Below the pieces are notes generated by a model. It was not told the origin of the DNA and ran no database searches. It saw nothing but the letters and a program-made list of their open reading frames with translations. Positions 6,976 to 16,603 of a stretch of 64,000 bases of DNA are shown piece after piece. The stretch's first letter is position 1. Every line of letters begins with the position of its first letter. Location: the NCBI GenBank assembly GCA_965660815.1, contig CBFIBG010000012.1, positions 1-64,000 on the forward strand, written 5' to 3'. The position numbers and the translations under genes were made by a program. The stretch comes from Glaciecola sp965660815 (GTDB taxonomy: Bacteria; Pseudomonadota; Gammaproteobacteria; Enterobacterales; Alteromonadaceae).

Positions 6976-8103
6976 TTACTTCAAGATGGCCTTAAGCGCA
7001 TTCACGCATTTATCTACGTTCTCTTTGGTACAACTGCTACCCATCAAGCCAATGCGCCATGCTTTTCCTGCAAATTGACCTAAGCCAGCACCAATTTCCA
7101 AGTCAAATTCGTTTAACAATCTGGCTCTAGTTGAGGCATCGTCAACGCCTTCTGGGATCCAAATAACATTGAGTTGTGGTAAGCGATAGGCTTCATCTAC
7201 GGCGAATGACAAACCTAATTCGGTTAATCCAGCTTTTAAATAATTATGTACATCACGATGACGCGCCCAGCTATTTTCTAAGCCTTCTTGAAGCACAGCG
7301 ACCAAACTTTCATGGAAAGCATATACACTATTTACTGGAGCAGTATGGTGATAAGCCCTAGCCTTTCCTTCGCCCCAATAGCCTAAAATAAGGTTTAAAT
7401 CTAGAAACCAACTTTGCACAGGTTGTTTTCTGTTCTTGATTTTTTCTAGCGCTAAATCACTAAAAGTCACAGGAGATAAACCCGGTACGCAAGATAAGCA
7501 CTTCTGAGTGCCCGAGTAGCTTGCATCTATTTGCCACTCATCAATATAAAGGGGGATTCCAGCCAGTGAAGTCACGGTATCAACAATGGTTAAACAGCCA
7601 AATTCTTTCGCAATGGCACACAAGGTTTTAGCGTCGTTCTCAACTCCGGTAGAGGTTTCAGCATGAACAAATGCCACAATTTTAGTATCTGGATTATCTT
7701 CTAACGCTTTACGCAGCTTTTCTGGTTTGGTTTGTTCTCCCCAAGGATCTTCTATAAGCACCGCTTCTCCACCACTTCTTATGACGTTTTGATGCATTCG
7801 ACCACCGAATACTCCGTTTTGGCAAACTATGACTTTATCGCCGGGCTCAATAAGATTGACAAAGCAAGCTTCCATTCCTGCAGAACCTGGTGCAGAGATA
7901 GGCATAGTCATTTCGTTGTTAGTCTGAAAAACTTCTTGAAGAAGCTGCTTTGTATTATCCATTAAACCAACAAAACTCGGATCAAGATGGCCTAAGGTAG
8001 GTTGAGCAAGTGCTGTCAGCACGCGTTGGCTTACGTCACTTGGACCCGGCCCCATTAGAGTAGGTGCTTTAGGTACGAAAGAAGAAATTGTTGCAGTAGT
8101 CAT
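6976..8103 (-). CDS. Alanine/serine-glyoxylate-type aminotransferase
   Basis: A 375-residue class V PLP-dependent aminotransferase. The N-terminal MGPGPSDVSQRV and APGSAGMEACFVNL match the alanine-glyoxylate/serine-glyoxylate/serine-pyruvate group. The PLP Schiff-base lysine is Lys201 in SGTQKCLSCVPG, and the preceding VDTVTSLAG supplies the PLP-contacting Asp. These enzymes move an amino group from alanine or serine to glyoxylate, giving glycine. No targeting signal is present, so it is cytoplasmic. It lies 4 kb from monomeric isocitrate dehydrogenase and 1 kb from a RamB/ScfR-like regulator, which suggests a role around glyoxylate, although they are not in one operon. The exact donor amino acid is uncertain. 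Confidence 0.85.
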   Translation of the reverse strand: MTTATISSFVPKAPTLMGPGPSDVSQRVLTALAQPTLGHLDPSFVGLMDNTKQLLQEVFQTNNEMTMPISAPGSAGMEACFVNLIEPGDKVIVCQNGVFGGRMHQNVIRSGGEAVLIEDPWGEQTKPEKLRKALEDNPDTKIVAFVHAETSTGVENDAKTLCAIAKEFGCLTIVDTVTSLAGIPLYIDEWQIDASYSGTQKCLSCVPGLSPVTFSDLALEKIKNRKQPVQSWFLDLNLILGYWGEGKARAYHHTAPVNSVYAFHESLVAVLQEGLENSWARHRDVHNYLKAGLTELGLSFAVDEAYRLPQLNVIWIPEGVDDASTRARLLNEFDLEIGAGLGQFAGKAWRIGLMGSSCTKENVDKCVNALKAILK

Positions 8104-8294
8104 AAAAAATAGCCTTGATAAACGGGTAGCAAACCTTTAGTTGCCGAAATTTATAACACTATAAAGTTACTGGAACAACTAAAAGCAAATGCAAAGTTTT
8201 GAAAAAATGCTAGCGAGCCAGAATAGCAAATAAGAGTCTATATAGGTTGGTTTTTTGCATTCAATTTCAAAATTTCAGACTAAAGATGGAGTAA

Positions 8295-9038
8295 TCAGGC
8301 TCTGTGATCGTTTTTGTTTATGAGTGAAAGTTTTTTTATTGGAAGATCAAACTCACTGCCGTCTGGTTTAAACAGGCTTTTATCTGATAGCTTGTCTTCT
8401 AATTTTTTTGGCGTATCTTTTGCCAGTATAGCTTTAATTTTTCGATATTTATCCAGCGTATTGTTTTCGTTTAATGTTTTATCAAGATCAAAATTAAGCA
8501 CAATAGACTGTTCGGTTCGAATAAAGGTTTTCGAAGGTTCAAGGTGAAGAGTTGAGTTTTTCATGTTGACTTCAAACTGCAACAAAATATGTATGTCTTC
8601 ATGTCTAAGAAGAACGTGGGTCGGATGACTTTTGGGTTTGCCAAATGCTACACATTTATCTGCCTCCTTAAGCGAACAGTAGGTGTAACTATCGAACATA
8701 GCAACAAGCTGTGAATCGACGATTTTATACTGCTTTACATTTTTATGAGAGCCGAAGAATAACGGGAAGAAGTTGTCTAAGAAGGCACTAAGGTTGTCAC
8801 TTATAGCTGTTGTTTTTTTGGATTCAAATGGGTATGCAAACCAGTGACCCTGTACGACTTTCATTGCAAGGAATTGCGTAGATATTGGGACAATTTTATT
8901 TTTATTATTACCGTACTGAAGGTTAAATTCATGCCAGAAGTCTTGTTTAGAATACTGAACCATAGGCAGTATCTGTTGGTTGATAAATTCATATATATTC
9001 GAATCTACATTGACTTTATTTTTAAACGCCTTATGCAT
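8295..9038 (-). CDS. Hypothetical protein, 247 aa
   Basis: I do not recognise this family. The protein is soluble-looking, lysine- and aspartate-rich and has no signal peptide or membrane segment. The N-terminal half has aromatic-rich stretches (QDFWHEFNLQYG, GHWFAYPFES, NFFPLFFGSHKNVKQYK). The C-terminal third is charged and probably helical (DLDKTLNENNTLDKYRKIKA). It is transcribed divergently from the DUF3612-type regulator at 9198, with 159 bases between them, so it may be controlled by it. The frame is clean over its whole length, which supports a real gene. Confidence 0.6.
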   Translation of the reverse strand: MHKAFKNKVNVDSNIYEFINQQILPMVQYSKQDFWHEFNLQYGNNKNKIVPISTQFLAMKVVQGHWFAYPFESKKTTAISDNLSAFLDNFFPLFFGSHKNVKQYKIVDSQLVAMFDSYTYCSLKEADKCVAFGKPKSHPTHVLLRHEDIHILLQFEVNMKNSTLHLEPSKTFIRTEQSIVLNFDLDKTLNENNTLDKYRKIKAILAKDTPKKLEDKLSDKSLFKPDGSEFDLPIKKLSLINKNDHRA

Positions 9039-9151
9039 GACAATTACCTCGAATTAGAACCGGCCCTCGGCAAAAAGTTGCTTCTCCCAATATTTGTACA
9101 ATCTTTACCCATAAAAAGACTAAATAATGAATTAAAACTTCACTATTAAAA

Positions 9152-9164
9152 TTACACAATGTAA
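9152..9164. promoter_or_regulatory. Short palindrome upstream of the regulator
   Basis: TTACA (9152-9156) and TGTAA (9160-9164) are separated by CAA, 33 bases before the regulator's ATG in the divergent region. The size and place suit an operator, possibly autoregulatory; there is no further support. Confidence 0.25.
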
Positions 9165-9197
9165 ATTTGACACAAGCTGACTGAATAAGGCCTTATT

Positions 9198-10739
9198 ATG
9201 AAAAACCAGAGTACTTTGAATAGAAAGTCTCATCTATTAGGCACTAAAATAAGGAATTTAAGGAAAAGAAATAATTTAACCATGGAGGATTTGTCGTCTC
9301 GTTGCATTAGGATAAATGCGGAATCCGCGCCTTCAGTATCCTATTTATCTATGATAGAACGCGGAAAACGAATACCTAGTAGCGACATGCTGTCGGTTAT
9401 AGCGTCGGTTTTTCAGAAAAAAGTGGACTGGTTTTTAGATGATGTGCCTGACGAAGGTGACATAAAGCCGGATAAAGGCAGCAGAGGCGGGATCAGCGGC
9501 ATGGCTTTGGAGCCGAGCTTTTTATTTTCCAGCGAAATTTTACAAATAGCGATTCCTGAAATGCTTTCCCAAACGGGCATAAGTGGAAGACAGTTCGCAC
9601 ATCTGTTGATACGAGCGCATCAAGAATTACATCAAAATCACTTTCCTGACTTAGAACGAGCAGCTGAAGAGGTTGGATTAAAGCGAATGCCTCTTTCGGT
9701 TGAAGAGCTATACGAAATAGTCAAACAACAAGGTTTGAAAATAAGTTGGTTTACTAGAATGCCTGAGGAAGTGAAAACAGAAATAGGCGCAAGTGGCAGG
9801 AGTTTGGTTACTTCTTTTTTTGATCCATCCGGCAGTATCCATATCAACAAACTGTTGCAGAACTTTCCACAACGGTTGAAGTACGACTTGGCCGTTCATA
9901 TAGGTCATAGTGTATTACACAACAAATCTGGATTGAAAAGTGTTCTGATCACTGGTCAAACTCACAATACTTCACTGGTGGATGATTCTAGCCAGATCAT
10001 TCATTCAAGTACGGTAAATGCGCAAGATATTCTGCATGCTTGGCGAGACTTTGAATCGAGTTTTTTTGCCGGGGCATTGTTGTGCCCTAAGGTACCATTT
10101 CGCCAACAATTAGACCGAAAAGGATATGAAATTGGTATCCATAAAGATTTAGGCGTTTCTGCATCTGTAGCCATGCGCAGAATGACCGCTGTATCACCGT
10201 ATAAGCACTGGCACTATTTTGACGCATACGCACCCGGAAAATTAAAGGCGGTTTACAGAGGGAATGGTATTCCTCTTCCTTGGGGAAATATGAGAACTGT
10301 AGAAGATCCCTGCCATCATTGGGCTGTGTTCCGGATGATCAACGCGCCTGTTACTGGCACTTCAGCACAAATTTCTATTCTAGAAGTTGAAAAGTCACCT
10401 CGAATTTATTGCTGCGAATCGACCAGCGTAAAAGACCTTGCTGACAACAATCATGTTTTATGTACTGGAATAGATCTAAATCCAGCTATAGAAGCTCAAG
10501 GGGAAAACGCGTTAGAACTGGTAAATGAACTCAAGCAGATATGTTCACAAAATGGCGGTTCAGCGCAAATTCCTAAACCAATAAAAGACAAGCTACTCAG
10601 CGTATCGAAAATCTTGAATATTAATTGGGTTGAGCGAGGCATAGATTCTGATGCAAGGCTTATTTGTTCACGCGGCGCCGTTTGCCCTAGACAGCCCAGT
10701 TGTTACAGAAAAAGTGATGACTGTGATTTCAGTATATAG
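9198..10739 (+). CDS. XRE-family regulator of the ScfR/RamB (DUF3612-like) type
   Basis: A 513-residue regulator. Residues about 13-75 are an XRE/Cro-type helix-turn-helix (LGTKIRNLRKRNNLTMEDLS, then SVSYLSMIERGKRIPS). The middle region resembles an IrrE/ImmA-like domain, but the metallopeptidase HExxH is lost: it reads AVHIGHSVLH. The rest fits the long C-terminal part of short-chain acyl-responsive regulators (RamB, ScfR, DUF3612 proteins), including cysteine clusters near the end (CSRGAVCPRQPSCYRKSDDC). Relatives control isocitrate lyase, malate synthase or acetate and propionate use. Here the neighbours are a glyoxylate aminotransferase and isocitrate dehydrogenase rather than aceA/aceB. 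The effector and targets are inferred from family only. Confidence 0.7.
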   Translation: MKNQSTLNRKSHLLGTKIRNLRKRNNLTMEDLSSRCIRINAESAPSVSYLSMIERGKRIPSSDMLSVIASVFQKKVDWFLDDVPDEGDIKPDKGSRGGISGMALEPSFLFSSEILQIAIPEMLSQTGISGRQFAHLLIRAHQELHQNHFPDLERAAEEVGLKRMPLSVEELYEIVKQQGLKISWFTRMPEEVKTEIGASGRSLVTSFFDPSGSIHINKLLQNFPQRLKYDLAVHIGHSVLHNKSGLKSVLITGQTHNTSLVDDSSQIIHSSTVNAQDILHAWRDFESSFFAGALLCPKVPFRQQLDRKGYEIGIHKDLGVSASVAMRRMTAVSPYKHWHYFDAYAPGKLKAVYRGNGIPLPWGNMRTVEDPCHHWAVFRMINAPVTGTSAQISILEVEKSPRIYCCESTSVKDLADNNHVLCTGIDLNPAIEAQGENALELVNELKQICSQNGGSAQIPKPIKDKLLSVSKILNINWVERGIDSDARLICSRGAVCPRQPSCYRKSDDCDFSI

Positions 10740-10877
10740 ATTAATGTCGCAAGCATAGATTGAATTAAGCTCCCAGTATTCATCCGCTCTCTAAAAAAGT
10801 GAGCCGTATCTCAAAGGTAGTAAATAACCATTAATCGTCTTATGATACGCGATAAAATTTAATAATTATTGAAATAA

Positions 10878-11984
10878 ATGAAACCAAAAGCGTTAATTTT
10901 TACAAAACGGGTATTGCCAATGTCCAATACTTTTGTAGCCTCACAAGGAAATGGATTGCAAAATTATCAGCCGGTTTTTATTGGTCTTAGAAATGATAAA
11001 ACGGGCCGTTCTCTAATTGAAAATCAACTTACCTGCGTACAAGAAGACGTAGAAATATTTCCAAAGGTTTCTCGCTTATTATTAGATGGTGCGCAAATAC
11101 TTACCCCTAAATGGGCAACTGCACTTGAACGGCACAATGCCAGTATTATTCATGCAAATTTTGGAAAAGGCGGTTATTACTGCGCTCCAATTTCTAAGCG
11201 TTTAGATATTCCTATGGTGACCACATTTCACGGTTCTGATATCACTCAAAAAGATAAGTTTTCGTATAATTCTAGGCATAGAAAAAAAGTGTTTAGCTGT
11301 TCAGACAAAATCATCGCCGTTTCCAAATTTATCCAAAAGAAATTGCACTTAGCGGGTTGTCCAGAAGAAAAGGTGATACAACATTATGTTGGTATTGATA
11401 ATGAGTTTTTTTCTCCGAGCTTGACTAAAGAAGAATTCCCTACAGTTTTATTCGTTGGTAGATTAATTAAACAGAAAGGATGTCAGTATTTAATTGAGGC
11501 AATGAAGGCCGTTCACGAACGCATGCCTGAATGCAAATTAACCATTGTAGGTTATGGAAATTATGAACAAACCTTAAAAGACATGGCTTCGACCTTACCA
11601 AACGTTACTTTTGTTGGTGCTAAGAATAGAGCACAAGTAAAAGAATTAATGTCAAATGCATGGATAACGTGTTTGCCCAGTATACGTATGGCCAGAGGAA
11701 ACGAAGAAGGTTTGGCGATGGTATGCATTGAGTCGCAAGCAGTGGGCACACCGGTAGTTGCTTTTGATACGGGTGGCGTCGGAGAGGGCATAAGCGATCA
11801 AGAAACAGGTTTACTTTCACCCGAGAAGGATAGCCGGCAGTTAGCTCATAATATCTTAACTCTATTAGAATCGAATTCTCTTCGAAACAAAATGGGTCAA
11901 CAAGGTATTGCTCGAGTAAATGAATTATTCAGCATAAAAAAACAAACTGAGAAACTCGAAAAAATATACACGAGCTTATCTTGA
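10878..11984 (+). CDS. Glycosyltransferase family 4
   Basis: A 368-residue GT-B glycosyltransferase of the GT4 family. The N-domain carries IIHANFGKGGYY and TTFHGSDITQ (about residues 92-130), the acceptor-side motifs. The C-domain begins near TVLFVGRLIKQKGCQYLIEA, and the nucleotide-sugar-binding E-x7-E is EEGLAMVCIESQAVGTPVVA. Such enzymes add a sugar from an activated donor to lipid carriers or polysaccharide in the cytoplasm. It stands alone, without other polysaccharide genes, so donor and acceptor are unknown. No signal peptide or membrane segment is present. The start is the only ATG near the N-terminal motif; the ribosome-binding site is weak. Confidence 0.8.
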   Translation: MKPKALIFTKRVLPMSNTFVASQGNGLQNYQPVFIGLRNDKTGRSLIENQLTCVQEDVEIFPKVSRLLLDGAQILTPKWATALERHNASIIHANFGKGGYYCAPISKRLDIPMVTTFHGSDITQKDKFSYNSRHRKKVFSCSDKIIAVSKFIQKKLHLAGCPEEKVIQHYVGIDNEFFSPSLTKEEFPTVLFVGRLIKQKGCQYLIEAMKAVHERMPECKLTIVGYGNYEQTLKDMASTLPNVTFVGAKNRAQVKELMSNAWITCLPSIRMARGNEEGLAMVCIESQAVGTPVVAFDTGGVGEGISDQETGLLSPEKDSRQLAHNILTLLESNSLRNKMGQQGIARVNELFSIKKQTEKLEKIYTSLS

Positions 11985-12194
11985 ACTAAGACTTACGCTT
12001 TGGAAGTTGCAAAATAGCGAAAGAGTTGTATTTATCATACCCTTTTGCCTGTAAATAGTACCTAAGTGTTCAAAATTTAATACTTTAGTCGTCAAAAGAC
12101 TAACATTCGCACTCATAGTAAATAAATTGTGATAAATTCGTTATTATTCCTAAAATTAATTTTAGCAAATTTTACTATTATACCTTTTGAATTT

Positions 12195-12210
12195 ATTCAC
12201 TCCAGTGAAT
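12195..12210. promoter_or_regulatory. Palindrome upstream of icd
   Basis: ATTCACT (12195-12201) and AGTGAAT (12204-12210) form a 16-bp perfect palindrome with a two-base centre, about 60 bases before the icd start. It is well placed for an operator near the promoter; no binding protein can be named. Confidence 0.3.
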
Positions 12211-12269
12211 GAATTGTATTTACTCTAATTTAGAGCTTTCTTACCATCAAATTTGGAAATTTTTTGATC

Positions 12270-14507
12270 ATGCCCGACAACAAACAGAAAATTATTTACA
12301 CCTACACAGACGAAGCTCCTCTTCTGGCTACCGCTTCTTTTTTACCCATTGTTCGTGCCTTTGCAGGTGCAGCCGATATAGACGTTGATGTGAGTGATAT
12401 TTCAGTCGCAGCACGTGTCTTAGCAGAGTTTTCTGATTACTTGAATGACGACCAAAAACTTCCGGATAATTTGGGCGCATTGGGCAAACTCACACAAGAT
12501 CCTAACGCCAATATAATTAAACTTCCAAATATTAGTGCGTCAGTACAACAGCTAAAAGCATGTATAAAAGAATTGCAAAATAAAGGTTATGCCCTTCCTG
12601 AATTTCCCGATGACCCTAAGTCTGACGAAGAAAAAGACATTCGCACCCGTTACGGGAAAGCACTTGGCAGCGCCGTAAATCCAGTTTTACGTGAAGGGAA
12701 TTCTGACCGAAGAGCTCCACGCGCGGTTAAAGAGTATGCTCGCAAAAATCCTCACTCAATGGGTGAATGGAAGCAATGGTCAAAAACTCATGTGTCTCAC
12801 ATGACAACCGGTGACTTCTACCACGGTGAGCAGTCAATGACTCTGGATAAGGGTTGCACAGTTCGCATGGAATTGTTGGACGATGATGGCAATGTTCATG
12901 TGATGAAACCAGAGTTAGCACTTCAAGACAAAGAAGTTATTGATTTGATGTATATGAGCAAAGAAGCCTTATGCGAATTTTATGAGCAGACCATGCAAGA
13001 TTGTAAAGAGGCGGATATTTTGTACTCATTACACGTAAAGGCAACGATGATGAAAGTATCTCATCCAATCGTCTTCGGTCATGCTATAAAAATTTACTAT
13101 AAAGAAGCGTTTGAGAAACACGGAGACGTGTTTGATGATCTTGGCATAAATGTGAACAATGGTATCGGTGAACTGTATGACAAAATCAAGCAGTTACCTG
13201 CTGAACAGTTAGAAGAAATAGAGCGCGATTTACATGCGTGTCAAAAAACGCGACCTCGTTTGGCTTTTGTTGACTCGACCAAGGGAATTACCAACTTTCA
13301 TTCTCCAAGCGATGTGATAGTCGATGCTTCAATGCCGGCCATGATACGATCTGGTGGTATGATGTGGGGAGCTGATGGCAATCAATATGAATGCAAAGCC
13401 GTAATGCCTGAGTCCACGTTCGCTCGAATTTACCAAGAAATGATCAACTTTTGCAAAAGTAATGGTAATTTTGACCCGACGACAATGGGCAGCGTACCTA
13501 ACGTAGGTTTGATGGCTCAAAAAGCAGAAGAGTATGGGTCGCACGACAAAACATTTGAGTCTCAGCACGCTGGTATTGCAAGAATAGTCGATATAGCAAC
13601 AAACGAAGTTTTAATGGAGCAGCGAGTTGAAAAAGGCGATATTTGGAGAATGTGTCAAACCAAAGATGCGCCTATAAGAGATTGGGTTAAGTTAGCTGTC
13701 AATCGAGCGCGTCAGTCAAATACACCTGCTGTTTTTTGGTTAGACCCTTATCGCCCACATGAAAATGAGCTGATTAAAAAAGTACAAACGTATTTGAAGG
13801 ATCATGATACTGAAGGGCTTGATATACAAATTATGTCACAAGTCCGAGCGATGCGTTATTCACTAGAGCGTATTATTCGAGGTCTTGATACAATTTCAGT
13901 CACAGGTAACATTTTAAGAGATTACTTAACCGATTTATTCCCTATTTTAGAGCTAGGAACCAGTGCGAAAATGTTGTCCATCGTCCCATTAATGGCTGGC
14001 GGAGGTCTCTTTGAAACAGGTGCTGGAGGTTCGGCTCCTAAACACGTTCAACAATTGCTCGAAGAAAACCACTTGCGATGGGATTCACTGGGTGAATTTT
14101 TGGCATTAGCGGTGTCAATTGAACAATTCTCAGAAAAGCATGGCAATGCAAAAGCGAAAATTATTGCTGACGCGTTGGATGCGGCCACAGGTAAATTACT
14201 GCAAAATAATAAATCGCCCATGCGTAAAGTTGGACAGCTTGATAACAGAGGTAGCCATTATTATTTGAGCTTATATTGGGCAGAAGAGCTTGCTCAACAA
14301 ACTCAAGATGCAGAGCTCTCCTCTAAATTTAAAGACGTTCATGCATCGTTACTCGCTAACGAAGAATCCATACTAGAAGAGTTGAATTCAGTACAAGGTC
14401 AGCCTGCAGACGTTGGTGGATATTATTTCTCTGACCCAGAGTTGAGAGAACAGGTTATGAGACCAAGTGCTACCTTCAATAAGATCATCGACGACGCGAT
14501 TGCATAA
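12270..14507 (+). CDS. icd: Monomeric NADP-dependent isocitrate dehydrogenase
   Basis: A 745-residue IDH of the monomeric (IDH-II) class, which converts isocitrate to 2-oxoglutarate with NADP in the TCA cycle. Family landmarks are ITNFHSPSDVIVDASMPAMI (substrate-binding SPSDVIVDASMPA), WGADGNQYECKAVMPESTFA, and PAVFWLDPYRPHENELIKKV. GGGLFETGAGGSAPKH near the C-terminus is the NADP-site signature. Length matches the family (about 740). The ATG at 12270 is preferred over the in-frame TTG six bases earlier because GGAAA lies about ten bases before it. A strong terminator follows at 14543. A palindrome lies upstream. Some Alteromonadales carry only this IDH; whether that is so here cannot be seen. 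Confidence 0.97.
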   Translation: MPDNKQKIIYTYTDEAPLLATASFLPIVRAFAGAADIDVDVSDISVAARVLAEFSDYLNDDQKLPDNLGALGKLTQDPNANIIKLPNISASVQQLKACIKELQNKGYALPEFPDDPKSDEEKDIRTRYGKALGSAVNPVLREGNSDRRAPRAVKEYARKNPHSMGEWKQWSKTHVSHMTTGDFYHGEQSMTLDKGCTVRMELLDDDGNVHVMKPELALQDKEVIDLMYMSKEALCEFYEQTMQDCKEADILYSLHVKATMMKVSHPIVFGHAIKIYYKEAFEKHGDVFDDLGINVNNGIGELYDKIKQLPAEQLEEIERDLHACQKTRPRLAFVDSTKGITNFHSPSDVIVDASMPAMIRSGGMMWGADGNQYECKAVMPESTFARIYQEMINFCKSNGNFDPTTMGSVPNVGLMAQKAEEYGSHDKTFESQHAGIARIVDIATNEVLMEQRVEKGDIWRMCQTKDAPIRDWVKLAVNRARQSNTPAVFWLDPYRPHENELIKKVQTYLKDHDTEGLDIQIMSQVRAMRYSLERIIRGLDTISVTGNILRDYLTDLFPILELGTSAKMLSIVPLMAGGGLFETGAGGSAPKHVQQLLEENHLRWDSLGEFLALAVSIEQFSEKHGNAKAKIIADALDAATGKLLQNNKSPMRKVGQLDNRGSHYYLSLYWAEELAQQTQDAELSSKFKDVHASLLANEESILEELNSVQGQPADVGGYYFSDPELREQVMRPSATFNKIIDDAIA

Positions 14508-14542
14508 TTTATTATTTGAATAAATTTAAATCCAATGGATAT

Positions 14543-14579
14543 AAAGCCGATTAAACCAATGGCGTTTAATCGGCTTTTT
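14543..14579 (+). terminator. Rho-independent terminator of icd
   Basis: AAAGCCGATTAAA (14543-14555) and TTTAATCGGCTTT (14565-14577) form a perfect 13-bp stem with a 9-base loop, running into a T tract, 35 bases after the icd stop. Confidence 0.9.
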
Positions 14580-14749
14580 CGTATGAGATATTAGCAGTAG
14601 CTGCACGCTATCTAACGATAAGACTTCGCAGATATATGTTCTGCGAAGCATAACAATCTCTACAATAAAACAGAGCGCTTGTTATGAAAAAATCAAAATA
14701 GCCCATCACATTCTTCGCAATTGTAAGCCATTAAACGTCTATTGCTCAG

Positions 14750-16342
14750 TTAGCAGGTAGAGATTTGATTGCGTCCATTGTGTTTTGAATTATATAAAGC
14801 TTTGTCTACTCGGGCGATTAAGCTATTCACATTATCGTTAGGCTGGACAGAAGCTATTCCTGCGCTAAAGGTTACCGAAATGATAGCGTCAGATTCAGGA
14901 TCTTTAATTTTTTTAGCGCTGACTTGTTCTAGTAATCTTAACGAGACAGCCATGCCTTCTTCAATATCGGTTTTAAGCATTAATACTGCGAACTCTTCGC
15001 CACCAAATCGACACACTAAATCTTGTTCTCTACACCAATTAAGACAAATACTGGCGAATTCCTTCAATACTGTATCTCCAGTTAAATGCCCATAAGTATC
15101 GTTTACCTTTTTAAATTCATCTATGTCTGCCATCAGAAGACATAAGGGCTCACGATATCGTTTTGTTCTGTTGATTTCTACATCAAGTCCCTCAATGAAT
15201 GCTCTTCTATTTAGCAGGCCGGTAAGTGAGTCGTGTCGAGATAGCTGTAAGTAATGCCGTTCTGACTGCTGTACATTTTCAAGAGCTTTGTTTAACTCTT
15301 TTTGTGCATGAACAAGTTGTTTGTTTTGCCGATAAATCCAAGCGAAACCAATACTGATGAAAAGCCAAAGCAGCATGATAAGAGATGGAAAGACAACACT
15401 ATTTCGCAAAAGGTTAGTGTTAGAGAATTGTTGAGTAGCCGTTAGAGTCACAACCCACTCTTGCCCTAGTGCACTAATCTTCGTTGTAAATGCAGATTCT
15501 TGGTCAGATGGAGTGACGGGGGATCTATTGTGGATATACATACCACTATTAGCTTCGCGATCAGCTATTTTAAAGTTAATGCCTTGCTGTTGAAGTTGTT
15601 GTAATTCCTGATGCAAAAAACCTCTTAAATCGAAAACGCCCGCTATATAACCTATCACTAACTGCTTTCTAAGTGGCAGTGTTTCGGGAACATTTCCAGT
15701 CTTAAACACGGGGACAGTAATTGCGAAGCCCTTTGGAACTTGACTTGTATCTTCGGACAATACCACATCAAAAAAACCTGAAAGTTGAGCATTACCAGAA
15801 TCTCTTGCTTCCCATTTAGACAGCATTCGCTCTTCTGACCAAGATAAATCTAAGCCAATTGTATTAGCGGTTTCAATATTGGTTACAATAAATAAAACTG
15901 GGGTATGTTCACTGCGTTGTTTGGCCACAATGGGCTGATTATTTTCATCAAGCTCCCATAAGCGAAAATCAGCAAAGAATTGAGTGGCTACGTATTTTTC
16001 GAATTTTTCTCGCTCATTGCTTGGAATAATAGGCTGCCATTCTATCATTAACCAACCGCTATCCTCTGACATAAACTCACGGCTATAGGACTCAAAGTTA
16101 TGTGGCGTCAGCTGTGTTTGCAGCGCTGCAAAGGTGGCAATGGAACGCATAGATTCAGCTTGTTCCTGTAACTTTTGGGTTAACCTTTGCGAGATTTGAA
16201 ATGCGTGGTTTTTAAGTCTGCCATCTAAACGTTCTGCTTCTTTTTTCTTTTCATTTGTATGCGTCATAAGCGCCAAGACTAGAAATGCTAATAAAGCAAT
16301 AACATTGAAAATTACATAACGTGAACCAAACCGTTTCTGCAA
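14750..16342 (-). CDS. CHASE-domain diguanylate cyclase
   Basis: A 530-residue membrane sensor that probably makes c-di-GMP. Transmembrane segment 1 is at about residues 10-22 (IFNVIALLAFLVLALM). A periplasmic CHASE-type domain follows (about 70-250; FESYSREFMSEDSGWLMIEWQP is its typical core). The second membrane segment is near 310-332 (VVFPSLIMLLWLFISIGFAW), followed by a short coiled linker and a GGDEF domain (about 365-530). The active-site loop is GGEEF, with REQD five residues before it, matching the RxxD product-inhibition site. The metal-binding DIDEFKKVND motif is intact, so activity is expected. No EAL domain is present. The periplasmic ligand is unknown, and the gene is monocistronic. 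Confidence 0.88.
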   Translation of the reverse strand: MQKRFGSRYVIFNVIALLAFLVLALMTHTNEKKKEAERLDGRLKNHAFQISQRLTQKLQEQAESMRSIATFAALQTQLTPHNFESYSREFMSEDSGWLMIEWQPIIPSNEREKFEKYVATQFFADFRLWELDENNQPIVAKQRSEHTPVLFIVTNIETANTIGLDLSWSEERMLSKWEARDSGNAQLSGFFDVVLSEDTSQVPKGFAITVPVFKTGNVPETLPLRKQLVIGYIAGVFDLRGFLHQELQQLQQQGINFKIADREANSGMYIHNRSPVTPSDQESAFTTKISALGQEWVVTLTATQQFSNTNLLRNSVVFPSLIMLLWLFISIGFAWIYRQNKQLVHAQKELNKALENVQQSERHYLQLSRHDSLTGLLNRRAFIEGLDVEINRTKRYREPLCLLMADIDEFKKVNDTYGHLTGDTVLKEFASICLNWCREQDLVCRFGGEEFAVLMLKTDIEEGMAVSLRLLEQVSAKKIKDPESDAIISVTFSAGIASVQPNDNVNSLIARVDKALYNSKHNGRNQISTC

Positions 16343-16603
16343 AACTTCTACTCCACGTAACGTTTTTTAGATTCAAACCTGATACAAGTACAGGACAATG
16401 AAGATGTCGTAACACAATTTAAGGTCACTAGACCCAAACATTATTTATGTAACAATTTTGTAAATTTAGTTTAAATAATAACCTATGCCAATCATAAAAG
16501 CCAAAATAAAACCATTGTGGCTCAAACATTTGTTTAATCGTTTCTTTATATCTTATCTACGCGTATAGGTTACTAAGCAATATAAAAATAGTTAGTAAAA
16601 CAT

